Shown here: in pieces, positions 43,342 through 53,171 of the stretch
Position numbering within the stretch: position 1 is the stretch's first letter
How the letters are laid out: the number at the start of each line of letters is the position of its first letter
From: Sclerotinia nivalis
Lineage: Eukaryota; Ascomycota; Leotiomycetes; Helotiales; Sclerotiniaceae
NCBI GenBank assembly: GCA_029531795.1
Contig: JAPEIS010000001.1
Location: forward strand, 3,224,001 to 3,288,000
DNA: 64,000 nt
Direction of reading: 5' to 3'
The notes under the pieces: model-generated
What the model saw: only the letters and a program-made list of their open reading frames with translations
What the model was told of the DNA's origin: nothing
Database searches by the model: none
Position numbers and translations under genes: made by a program

Positions 43342-46300
43342 ATGGCAAGTAAGAGAAAGCGAAACTGTACTAGTACTAGTACTAGTACTGGCACTGGCAC
43401 TGGCACTGGCACTAGCAATGGTAATGGTAATGACACTTGTCTTACAGATTCCAACAACAAACGTCAAAGGATCTCAGGAGACTGCCTCAACAAGGATCCT
43501 CCTGTAAAGCAAGCTTTGCTGAACAAATATTACCCCAATGTTTTATGTCTTCGAGATTATCTACTCTCAAAGCTTCCAGTGTCCTCCAAGGTACGGAGGA
43601 AGAAGTTATTATCTGTGGGTCGCAAGGCTTCTGCAAATATTCAATATCAAGATGGTAATGATGATGAAGATGAAGATGAGGACCGTGTACTGGGTGATTT
43701 CCTTGATGGTACATTGATAGGTGTATCATCAAATAATGGACTTTCACAGGAAGATAGGGTGAAAGAGTGGGTTTCCTTTTCACAAAGAGGAGATGTTTCT
43801 GTGTCGACCATTGTGAATTCCAATTGTACAGATGTTTACTCCCAATCAGAGGTGAGTGCTTATCAACAATCTTTCTTCCGGAATGTTCTTGTCTCGGACT
43901 AGGTACTAACAATCTCACCAGATTGTTGATTTTGCTATTTGGTTACTGTTTTCAAAGTCAAAATCATCAAATGGAAGACTACAACACTTACTTTGTCAAG
44001 GATATCGTAAAGATATTAGTTCTCGTTCTGTTCATAGGGGTGAAAATCTCAGGACTTCCATTCCTGGAGTCAGTTCAATATATCCTAACAGTCATGTGAC
44101 GGCTATGAAAGCCTGGCCATGGCCTCATGTTCTTTCTTTGTTAGGAAAAGCTGGAGAGCGTGTCATGAGTGATTTGATTCTTGATTGTGGTGTTTTTCTT
44201 CAAATAAAAAATACTCATGGTAGCTATTATCAACTCAGTGGTAAGTTTGAATGGATTTGGTCATCTCAATCTTGGCTGATGAATGTAAATAGGTCAGCCT
44301 TTAGGTGAACTCTTACCTATTACAAATGGAAAACCCCATGGAAAAGTATCTGGAACAGACAGTGGTTCAAAGAAAAATCAGCAACCAGGTCTCTTGCACA
44401 GTCCAATGGAAATCAATTTTGTAAGAAATCGGATGCTATATGCAAAGGCTGCTTTGAATGCTCAAGGTGAAGTTCAGTTTGGTTTTCGACACATTCGTAA
44501 GTTAATGATGTGCTCAAATTTTAGACACAAATTGATTGTTTGTTGGGTGTAGATATTTTCAATCGATTTCGATCTCAAGCCAATAATGATCCAATGATTA
44601 GTCGGCGAGGACGAGGGCCCGAGGACAACATCATCAGAATTCTAATGTACATATTTCCTTTGCAATTCGATCTTCACAATGTCTTTACTTCAGAGGTTGA
44701 CAATCGAGAAACTGTTCAACCATTTAAAGATTACACATTACGTGAAGAAGAAATTGATTCGAAATACCTCGAAGCAAAGGGCATCAAAATTCCCAAAAGA
44801 CTTCGTGGAAAGGCTAAGGATCTGGTCAAAAAATTACAGGTATTGCATTCCAGATGCTCATACAATAACTTGTTAGAATATTATTGCCCGGTCAGTCTTC
44901 ATATTAGCATCCCGTAGCCTCTATTAACATTTACAGAATCGAAAGCATCAAGATGACAATGCGAACGGTATACAAGAAGAGCCTTCATTTAACTCGACAT
45001 CGATTGAAAGCCAATCTCCTCAAAAATGCCGCAGCTCCGCCATTCTCTCATCGAGTACCCCTTCAATTCCAGCTCGAAAATCAACTTTAATGGACCATGC
45101 AAGTTCTACTGCTGAAGTCTCTGCATTCTGTCGTGCCGTGCTTCGAAATATCATACCGCATGAATTTTGGGGCACGGGAGATGTGCAGGCACACAACGAA
45201 GGCATCTTCCATAAGAATGTGGATAACTTCATTGGGTTGAGAAGATTTGAAGTTTTGTCACTTCACGAAGTTATGCAGGGAATCAAGGTGACCTTTTTCC
45301 TCATGATTGGAGTACAACTTGCTAACATTTGATAGATTGCCGAGATTGAATGGTTGGGAACACCAAGTACCTCGAACCAAAAATTATCACTGACTGATTT
45401 CAATAAACGTCGCGAAATCTTCCTTGAATTCCTATATTATTTATTTGATTCGATTCTTATTCCACTGGTTCGCTCACATTTTCATGTCACTGAGTCGAAT
45501 GTTCATCGTCAGCGACTTTTCTTCTTTCGTCATGATGTTTGGAAATCAGTTGCGGAGCCTGCTCTGGCTTCCTTGAAGCTAAAAATGTTTGAGGAAGTGA
45601 AGCTTAAAGAGGCTCAACAGATACTTGCTTCACGAACCTTAGGCTTCAGTCAGATGCGACTAATACCTAAGGAGACTGGTGTGCGACCAATCATGAATTT
45701 AAGGAGAAGAGCAATGCGTAAAGGTGATAGGCACCTATTAGGTGTCAGTATTAACAGCGTACTAACACCGGTTCATAATGTACTCACACACGAGAAGGTA
45801 AGCACCATTAACAATTGGTGTTTGGCAATAACTAATATCCGTAGGCGAACAATCTAAGTCGTCTTGGATCAACACTTTTCTCTGTTGGTGATTTATATCA
45901 GAAAGTCAAGTCTTTTAAAGCCTCGCTTGGTGCATCAACAAAGCCCCTCTATTTTGCCAAAGTTGATGTCCAAGCTGCATTCGACACAATACCCCAAGCT
46001 GCAGTCATCAAGCTCATGAAAACCGTTCCTTCAGAATCAGAGTACAGGTTCGCGAAACACGTTGAGATTAAACCTACAGATGCCTACAACACCGATCCTA
46101 ATGCACCAAACAAACCCATCCGAAGGTGGAAATCCAATGCTAAATCCATGCACCATCTCGATAATTTCGATGAAGATCTTGAGAATGACATAGCCATTGG
46201 TAAAAAGAATACTGTATTCGTGGAAAACATTGTCAATCAGATCCGTGATACCAATTCCCTTCTCCAACTCCTGGTTCAACATATCTCACAAAACATGGTG

Positions 46301-47725
46301 AAAATTGGTAAGAGATTCTACCGTCAAAAAGAAGGGATTCCACAGGGTTCAGTTCTTTCCTCTCTACTCTGTAATTACTTCTACGCAGATCTTGAAGCTA
46401 AACATTTGTCTTTTCTTCAATCTGGTGAAAGTTTGCTGCTAAGATTGATTGATGACTTTTTACTCATAACACTCAATCCAGCACACGCAAAACGTTTCTT
46501 GAAAGTAATGCATGATGGAATACCTGAATATGGAGTAGGTGTAAATCCGGACAAGACACTTACAAATTTCGAGGCGATGATTAATGGGAAGAAAATTAAG
46601 AGGGTTGTGGGTGAAAAGATGTTTCCCTATTGTGGGAATTTGGTGGAGATGAAGACTTTGAACATTGCAAGGGATAGGGATAGAGGGAAAGATTTAGGTG
46701 AGTTTTTTTAATACATTTTACCTTCTCTGGGAATGTCATTATTTTGGAATTTATTTACTGATATCTATTGAATAGCAATACAAGATTCCCTCACAGTTGA
46801 ATATTCTAGGATTCCGGGTAAAACATTTCATCGGAAAGTTCTTAGTAAGTCACTTGCTTTTCTTTCTTTTCCCAAAACCACGACATTACATACAATTCAT
46901 GTGAAGAGAAATTCAAACAAAACAATCTCTGTCACATACGACCATAGACTGAAGAGAATTGGGCATCCCGTCCGCTCTGCCATACACAAGCTTCAGATCG
47001 GTGGATTAGTAGTTGGGTGGGTGACCACCAGCGAATCCCCACTGTTGTATGTTTTTTGGCCATTTTTTGGGTTCCTGAAGAGAATCAGTGAGATTCTTGA
47101 TGTGCTTCATCATCTTTAAATTCTTCATCCCATAATATCTCCCATCATCCTTTAACAACGTTTCCATCTTGCACCAACCTTCTCCTACGATTCCCCTCAA
47201 CCCCTCCCCCGTTACCCACCTCCATCCCTGCCCTCACAACACAAAAACTAACAACCCCCAGATTCCCTCACCCTCCAAACCCACCCCATGTACCTCGACA
47301 CCTCACACAATTCCCTCACCACAGTCCACAAAAATATCTACACCTCATACCTCGAATCCGCCACCAAAATGATGTCATATATTAAATGTTTACCCGTGGC
47401 TAAAAAACCGAAATGTGCTTTGATCATCCGCACGATTGGGGATTTGGATAGATTGGGGTGGTGTTTGAGTAGAAGGGGGAGGGGGGTTGATGGGAAAGAT
47501 GGCAAAGGAGGCAAGAATGATAAATATGCGGGATATAAATGTGAGGTTTCGAAGCAAGAAATGAGGAGATTGGCTTTAAGTGCTTTTTTGGAGGTGATGA
47601 GACGGAGGCAGAGTGGGTATGCGGGGGTGGTGGAGTGGTTGGTGGGGGAGTTGGGGGTTTTGAGGGGAGCCTTAAGGGGAAGGGGAAGGGAAAAGGAAAA
47701 AGGGAAAGAAAAGGGGAAGATGTGA
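43342..47725 (+). CDS. TERT: Telomerase reverse transcriptase catalytic subunit
   Basis: Adds telomeric repeats to chromosome ends using the telomerase RNA template. Nine exons: 43342-43851, 43922-44240, 44293-44496, 44553-44890, 44937-45287, 45336-45797, 45845-46697, 46776-46844, 47262-47725; 1189 residues, all phases close. Start ATG 43342 (MASKRKRN) follows fungal TERT style. Visible: KALLNKYYPNVLCLRDYLLS-like N-terminal block; RNA-binding T motif (HEFWGTGDVQAHNEGIFHKN, exon 5); motifs 1/2 (GFSQMRLIPKETGVRPIMNL); motif A YFAKVDVQAAFDTI (D769); motif B EGIPQGSVLSSLLCNYF; motif C LLRLIDDFLLIT (D931/D932); motif E FPYCGNLVEM. All three catalytic aspartates are present. The C-terminal thumb domain begins in exon 9 (MYLDTSHNSL), and the end is an Arg/Gly/Lys-rich tail (RGRGREKEKGKEKGKM). 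Introns are 46-78 nt except the last (46845-47261, 417 nt), which holds a 5S rRNA gene. The tail could be shorter if a later intron is missed. Confidence 0.96.
43370..43424 (+). repeat. Hexanucleotide repeat in TERT exon 1
   Basis: Period-6 DNA repeat: ACTAGT units, then ACTGGC units, encoding Thr-Ser then Thr-Gly dipeptides at residues about 11-27. Expected to vary in length between strains; it lies in the unstructured start of the protein. Confidence 0.85.
46934..47052 (+). rRNA. 5S ribosomal RNA gene inside TERT intron 8
   Basis: 119-nt sequence starting ACATACGACCATAG and ending TGTTGTATGT, matching the ascomycete 5S pattern from end to end. Helix I pairs ACATACGAC with GTTGTATGT (one G-U). 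Helix II pairs CTGAAG with CTTCAG. Loop A/helix III sequence GGGCATCCCGTCCGCTCTG and the internal-control region TAGTAGTTGGGTGGG and GTGACCACCAGCGAATCCC are intact. T-runs follow at once. Dispersed single 5S genes are normal in Pezizomycotina, but this one is wholly within a TERT intron and in the same orientation. Intact helices and promoter boxes favour a functional gene over a pseudogene; expression is not shown by sequence. Confidence 0.93.
47052..47068 (+). terminator. Pol III T-run terminators of the 5S gene
   Basis: T6 at 47052-47057 directly at the 5S 3' end and a backup T6 at 47063-47068. Four or more T residues stop RNA polymerase III (established). These runs would not by themselves stop Pol II transcription of TERT. 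Confidence 0.8.
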
Positions 47726-47979
47726 AGGTGGTTTGTTGATTTAATAAATGATATGATATGATGAATAGATGGGTAGCGGGAGCAGGAAGGGGAAGGGGAG
47801 GTATTGAAATACGGTTGTGTTTGTATTTTTATTTGTTCTTGTATTTGTACAACTAGCACGTAGCTTAGATACCTAAGAAATCCATATATATCCTTACTAA
47901 TTAAATATCACCTATCAACACCATTAAAATATAAGTTCCAGATTCATACGATTCGGACGATTTTCATGCCTGCGTGATA

Positions 47980-48060
47980 ATTCGTCGATTGGATGATTCG
48001 TTGATTCGTTGATTGGGTGATTCGTCGATTGGATGATTCGTTAATTGGGTGATTCATCAA
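47980..48060. repeat. Irregular tandem repeat, ATTCGTCGATTGGATG family
   Basis: Units of 8 nt (GATTCGTT, GATTGGGT) arranged in a longer imperfect period of about 32-40 nt. Confidence 0.65.
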
Positions 48061-49202
48061 TCGAGATGATTGAAGAATGTGGGGTTACACAAGCATTAAA
48101 GCCGCAACGCCACATTTTCATAGCTTCAATCGAACCGGAAAATTATTTTACCGAAACCACCCCCTCCGAATTCTCCCAATCCTTTCAACTTCAACAATTA
48201 ATAACTTTACAATTATTAGATCTGAAACCTTAAAAACTATATCATGGAATTCAGCTCAATTAGTATTATTAATCTCAATCAAAAAGTGAAAATTTTTATA
48301 TATTTCGAAATTTGGGTCTGGTTTACCTAAGATTTCGAATGGGATTGAATCTGAAATACAAGGAGAGCTTATGTAAGGGAACTTTAGCTCTGGGATCCCG
48401 TGAAAATGACGCTAAGGGATCCCGCAACAACTAGAGGTTAGAGATCCAATTTCAAGGCTCTGATTCGTCGAATATGAATAACCTCGGAATAACCTCGACA
48501 CTAGTTGCTATACCCCGATTGCCCACTAGTGGTAAACGAGGTATCGAAAGTTAAAAAGTTGCCATTTGGAGTATTTACCGATAAATAAATAATAGAATTC
48601 AAAGAAGAAGAAGAATGGATTTTATAATGGAAGAGATGGGATAGAATCTGTGATATAATTGTCGTAAAGAGTTGAGAAATTAGTGTTCGGTGTGGTAGCA
48701 GCTCTTGGTAATACGATGATATTCTACCAAGGAGGAAAGAAGGTGCTACCGACTATATGGGGGATGGCTGCCTGAGCCATCCGGAGAGACTAGCTAGGGA
48801 CAGGGGTTACCCGGAAATACCGCCGGCTGCCCGGGTACCGCAGGGTAAATATCATGTGATCGTCCGATACTATCGTCCAAACTTGAAGTTATTTTTAAAT
48901 CATATTGTCGAGCTTTCGCATCACTACCACTCCTCTTATTTTTCCAAGACACCTCAAAACCCACCTCGCAGCTCGTCCTCCGAAGAAATAATATAAAAAA
49001 TTATATCATTTAAAAGCCCTAATTCTTATAAATATTTTACTATCATTATCATTCAATCCATTCAATTACTTTTCGATTTGTATTAAATTCAAAGAATTTC
49101 AAAAGGTTACACATGGTATTTTCGAGAAAAGTTCCTGGTCCGTGCAGGACCCATTGCGCAGTTAAGTGTTTTTGTAGTATGAAAGGTTACGACCAAATAG
49201 TT

Positions 49203-49294
49203 TCAGACCCTTCGGTGATCGTACGGTGTGCCCCACATGCTTCTTATTGGTCGGTTTATAGATTTTATGCGTACGTAATCACTGAAGGGTCTGA
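49203..49294. repeat. Imperfect inverted repeat, 22-24-nt arms
   Basis: TCAGACCCTTCGGTGAT at 49203-49219 pairs with ATCACTGAAGGGTCTGA at 49278-49294 (one mismatch), and the arms extend inward with GTAC (49221-49224 and 49271-49274). The loop is about 46 nt. It lies in the right half of the transposon-like element. Confidence 0.75.
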
Positions 49295-49354
49295 GGATGA
49301 GATAAACCAAAGCATGATTTCACGTATTATATAGCCTCACGTGCTACATACCCA

Positions 49355-49372
49355 CGGGTACCATGGTACCCG
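49355..49372. repeat. Perfect 18-bp palindrome
   Basis: CGGGTACCATGGTACCCG, self-complementary with no spacer, in the right terminal block of the putative element. Confidence 0.9.
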
Positions 49373-50066
49373 AAGCGTGGTTACCCCGGGTATACCTACC
49401 TTTTGCCCAGCCCTGGTAGACTGATTTATTTGTATATTGGTTTGGATACCGATTTGTACTGGTTTGGATAACTGGTTTGTATATGTATACTCAACAGCTC
49501 TTCCTCATTTCTCTTCCATTTTTATTTTCATTTCCATTTTTCATTTCCATTTTTCATTTCTCTATCTTCATCTCTAGCATCAATCAATCAATCATTCATT
49601 CCTCCCTTCATCTAATCTACATATAAAAATGCATAAGCCGTATAATCTCCTCCTTCTCCAGCATCAACCACAATGCCATAATACCAAAATCCAATTCCAC
49701 CATCAACACCACCATCAACACCACCACCATCAACACCATTTCCATTAATCAATGAATAACATTCCATTCCCCAAAAGTACGCGAACAGTCTATCATTAAA
49801 ACTGTACACTTTTTCTAATTCCGTGTTCTGGGTGCACCACTCACTATTCCTTATTCCTTACTCCCCTTTTCCTTACTCCCTATCTCTACCTCTATCGCCG
49901 ACTCCCGACTCCCAACCCAAGTAATCATATCCTTATACATGCGCCAACCAGGCATATATACATAAGCCGTAACCCCATGTGCAGATTAAAATTTATTTTC
50001 TAACCCATCAATTGTAACCTACAAGAAAAGCTCTTCAAGCCCGAATATACAAATACTCATAATGCA

Positions 50067-52793
50067 TTAACCATTCCTCTGTATCTCGTAATTAAGACCG
50101 TGACTACTAACATTCCTATGCGATGAACCCACCTGGGGATCTGCATATTGCGTTTGAGCATTATTGTTACCGTTTATATTACCATTGACGCGCGATGAAC
50201 CTGTTGTTGGATTTCCATATCGTGGGTGAGGGTGACCGTTACCATTACCGTCAAGATGTGACGGAGCTGCCTGATTTGCGTACTGCGAATGAGAATGGCC
50301 ATTGCTGTTGCCATTACCATTGATATGCGACCGACCTGTTGTTGAATTTCCATATTGAGCATGTGCAGGAATAACCCCATATCCACCTGTCTGCCAATTC
50401 ACATATGTTTGTTGTGGTTGCATCTGTCCCTGCATAGTCGTGGCAACGGTATGTTCATTCATAACAGGTACACTACGGTCCATGTACGGTTCCATCATTG
50501 GTGCTGAAACTTGTGGGGTAGGAGCAAAACCATCCGGTCCAACTTTCCATGGGATATGCATATTATTCCCTTGTAGAATTAAATCAATGATATCACCCAT
50601 ATTGCCTTGTTGCTGAGAGTCTTCAAGAACGAAATCGATATCAGATGTTGCTTGAACGTTTGATTGTAGATGCCTGCTGTCGATTTGTTGAGGTTGTGCA
50701 TTGGATGCGTGATTATCGACGATGTCTACAATTTGAGCCAATTGAAAGGCGACCTGTGTGAGCATGGCGAAGACTGGACAGAGACGAACGTTGTCCATGG
50801 CGTTCTTTATATCAAAGACTGCCTTTTTAAGAGACATATCTTCATCACTATATGGCCCATCTTTGCCTAGAAAATCCAAGGAAATAACGACTACACTATG
50901 GTAGACGTAATAAGGATCCATACAAGTTACACCATTGAATTGACCTGAAGTGATAAGTTGATGGACAAGCATAATAGATTGCTTGGAATAGAGGCAGCAT
51001 TTAGAACCCAGCTTAACTTCTTCATCATTGACGAGGTCGCTAGAGCGAGCCTGCTTTCCTAATCTTCGGCATAGTTGTGCAGCTACCTTCCGTATTATGA
51101 ATGGACGAGCGACGAGAGATTGTGTATGATGGAATTGAAGATGAAGTAGATAAATCGCTCTCATGTGGGTAACTGATTGTGTTTGAGATTCGAGACGAAG
51201 ATGTGGCGGCAAACGATGGTGCCATGTTTCTAGATCCATAATTAATTGATTGGCGTTACGGATCCTTTGTTGGTCTGTATGTGGAGTCGGCATTGAACGA
51301 GGGGGATATATCATTTTACTAGTTTCCGCCATTATTTTCGTCAAACGAACCAACTCCTCGACATAACCCATAGGCACACAGGCACTGTTATCGAGTAGAT
51401 CTTCATTGGGAAATTTAACACAGACCTCCTTATCATCGATGAAATGAGGTCTACCCAGTATTGTGCATGAATTATGTTCGAGTACATAAATCGTCCACCA
51501 TACACGACGTCGCAACTCGCTCTCAATTGGATTGCGGTTGTTACCCTCTTCTCGATGCATTCCAAGGATCGTGGCCATCGTTGAAGCTGCTCGTAACATG
51601 ATAGAAGCTAAATTACGTTCGGACATGTTATGTAAATACAAGTGTAAGAGGAGTAGAGCTTGAATATTGACCAAGGTACTTGAAACCTGAAGTTGAGAAG
51701 CCCTTGATTGCACCCATTCTTTATAATTCTGAGTATAATCCATGTACAAATCATCGTGTGGCTCAAGAGCTTGAGCTCCGAGCACTAGAACCATAAGAAC
51801 AGAACATAGCCATCCTGATTCGATATCTTGTACTTGAATATTAAGTTGGCTCCACATTGTGTCATAACGCTGTTCAAAAGAGCGACGGTGAAAAATCATA
51901 AAATTTGGATGAACGCGGTCAAAGAATGACCTAGCGAGGACATCGGCGATCTCTCGAGAAGGTAGAAGTGAGGATAGAGGTTCCTTTTCCGAGGGATCTT
52001 TTCCCGGAACAATTGGAGGCACGTGATAATTTCTTGAAACATGAGCTGCTCTCTCCAGATCCGCTGGCCCAGGAGCAGTTTGCCGTTCTTCGGCAGCTTT
52101 TGGTTCTAAACCTTTGCTCCATCTTGAATTCGCAAAGTTCATCATCAACTGTAAATTTGGATGATTCGGTTGAATAACCCTCAAGCTATCAGCATATGGT
52201 TTTACCAACATACGACAACTGAGCGCAAATCCAAAGCTTGAAGAAGGTCCCACGAAATGCGATTCTCCTCCCGAAGGTGTTGGAACCAGTGCTTCTTGGG
52301 GTGAGTTGGGTAAAGTAACTGATTTCTCTGTTGGCGTCGGCTCCTCTTTCATGGTTCGCTGGCTAACATCGGAATAAGCTGGTGATGATACCAATTCCTT
52401 TGGGATGTGGGCAAAGACATCCTGAATGCGAGTATCGCCCCCAATGGGATTATCGGTGGTGAAATCAGGTAAAGTTATTTGATGACTTGCAGCAATCTCG
52501 TATAGGACGTCGATATCATTTGTATCCTCCTGAGGGAACATTCCTTTGATTAATGCATCAAGAACGCGATACCGCATACTAAGAGTTTCGACACTTCCAT
52601 AAATTCTCGTCTTCCGAGGAAAGGTGGTTTCACAATCCACACTGGCTTCCACACAATTCTGACAGGGTTCTTCACCTACTCGTGAACAACGAACTCGACG
52701 CTTTTTGCAACGATCGCAAGAGATGAGAGTTCTTTTTCGTAAATGAACCGGAATGCGAACCTTGCCAGGCTTTTTCTTATGGGATGGATCCAT
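50067..52793 (-). CDS. Zn2Cys6 fungal transcription factor with middle homology domain
   Basis: Nuclear C6 zinc-cluster regulator, 908 residues, single exon. A basic leader is followed by the cluster C26-X2-C29-X6-C36-X7-C44-X2-C47-X6-C54 (SCDRCKKRRVRCSRVGEEPC). The fungal-specific transcription factor domain spans about 270-600: LLPSREIADVLARSFFDRVH, HPNFMIFHRRSFEQRY, then MLRAASTMATILGMHRE, RRRVWWTIYVLEHNS and ILGRPHFIDD, all typical. The C-terminal about 110 residues are Asn/Gly/His/Ser-rich with four imperfect repeats built on QYGN..TTG.S...NGNGN. The frame is clean, with no intron signals inside domains. Both long flanking regions lack co-oriented partner genes, so the regulated pathway cannot be guessed. 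Confidence 0.94.
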   Translation of the reverse strand: MDPSHKKKPGKVRIPVHLRKRTLISCDRCKKRRVRCSRVGEEPCQNCVEASVDCETTFPRKTRIYGSVETLSMRYRVLDALIKGMFPQEDTNDIDVLYEIAASHQITLPDFTTDNPIGGDTRIQDVFAHIPKELVSSPAYSDVSQRTMKEEPTPTEKSVTLPNSPQEALVPTPSGGESHFVGPSSSFGFALSCRMLVKPYADSLRVIQPNHPNLQLMMNFANSRWSKGLEPKAAEERQTAPGPADLERAAHVSRNYHVPPIVPGKDPSEKEPLSSLLPSREIADVLARSFFDRVHPNFMIFHRRSFEQRYDTMWSQLNIQVQDIESGWLCSVLMVLVLGAQALEPHDDLYMDYTQNYKEWVQSRASQLQVSSTLVNIQALLLLHLYLHNMSERNLASIMLRAASTMATILGMHREEGNNRNPIESELRRRVWWTIYVLEHNSCTILGRPHFIDDKEVCVKFPNEDLLDNSACVPMGYVEELVRLTKIMAETSKMIYPPRSMPTPHTDQQRIRNANQLIMDLETWHHRLPPHLRLESQTQSVTHMRAIYLLHLQFHHTQSLVARPFIIRKVAAQLCRRLGKQARSSDLVNDEEVKLGSKCCLYSKQSIMLVHQLITSGQFNGVTCMDPYYVYHSVVVISLDFLGKDGPYSDEDMSLKKAVFDIKNAMDNVRLCPVFAMLTQVAFQLAQIVDIVDNHASNAQPQQIDSRHLQSNVQATSDIDFVLEDSQQQGNMGDIIDLILQGNNMHIPWKVGPDGFAPTPQVSAPMMEPYMDRSVPVMNEHTVATTMQGQMQPQQTYVNWQTGGYGVIPAHAQYGNSTTGRSHINGNGNSNGHSHSQYANQAAPSHLDGNGNGHPHPRYGNPTTGSSRVNGNINGNNNAQTQYADPQVGSSHRNVSSHGLNYEIQRNG

Positions 52794-53126
52794 CTTCTGG
52801 GCGGGGGGAAGGGTAGATCTAACCCCACAAGTCCGGGGATGTTAGAGATGGAGAACCGGGTGTGTTTGACGTGATGGACAATAATCGGTGTCAGTTATGA
52901 GTATGAATGTATATGATTGAATGTACATATAACATGAGAATATGGAACCTCTTGTTCATTTAATCATAATCATGATTGTATAAGTCAAGGAATAAATACT
53001 CGGATGGGATGGAAGTTGTTGTGTTAGTCCGTATATGAAGTTGAATTCCTGACTAGTCTAGTGTAGTACGAATAAGTTTGAAGATGATCCGGGAAGGTTG
53101 ATAAGGTGATGGAGTGTGGAGTAAGT

Positions 53127-53171
53127 GGAGTATGGAGTATGGAGTATGGAGTATGGAGTATGAAGTATGGA
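53127..53171. repeat. TATGGAG heptanucleotide repeat
   Basis: About six units of period 7, one with an A substitution (TATGAAG). Confidence 0.85.

Larger units (their letters stand above)
48795..49415. mobile_element. Candidate decayed non-autonomous hAT-like element (MITE)
   Basis: The right end, read on the minus strand from 49415, begins CAGGGCTGGGCAAAAGG, the classic shape of a hAT terminal inverted repeat. The left end begins TAGGGACAGGGGTTACCCGG (48795). The inner ends of both arms share GGGTACC and CA(T/C)GTGA: the 27-nt inner stretches ending at CATGTGA (left, near 48860) and its right counterpart match at about 19 positions by hand alignment. Both arms are GC-rich inside AT-rich DNA. 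No transposase frame is present. A clear 8-bp target duplication was not found, so boundaries are uncertain. Confidence 0.35.
47726..50066. other. Intergenic region with a decayed transposon-like element
   Basis: 2.3 kb between the convergent ends of TERT and the second Zn2Cys6 gene. It contains GATTCGTTGATT-type tandem repeats (47980-48060), two GC-rich blocks that look like decayed terminal inverted repeats of a hAT-like element (48795-49415), and pyrimidine-rich DNA (49500-49560). No protein gene is supported. Confidence 0.5.

Noticed and set aside
46901..47119. 72-codon open frame on the plus strand near TERT
   Set aside because: It lies over the 5S rRNA gene and intron 8; the protein has no meaning beyond the RNA sequence.
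48757..48996. 79-codon frame in the GC-rich block as a possible transposase piece
   Set aside because: No transposase motif; it crosses the presumed terminal repeat.
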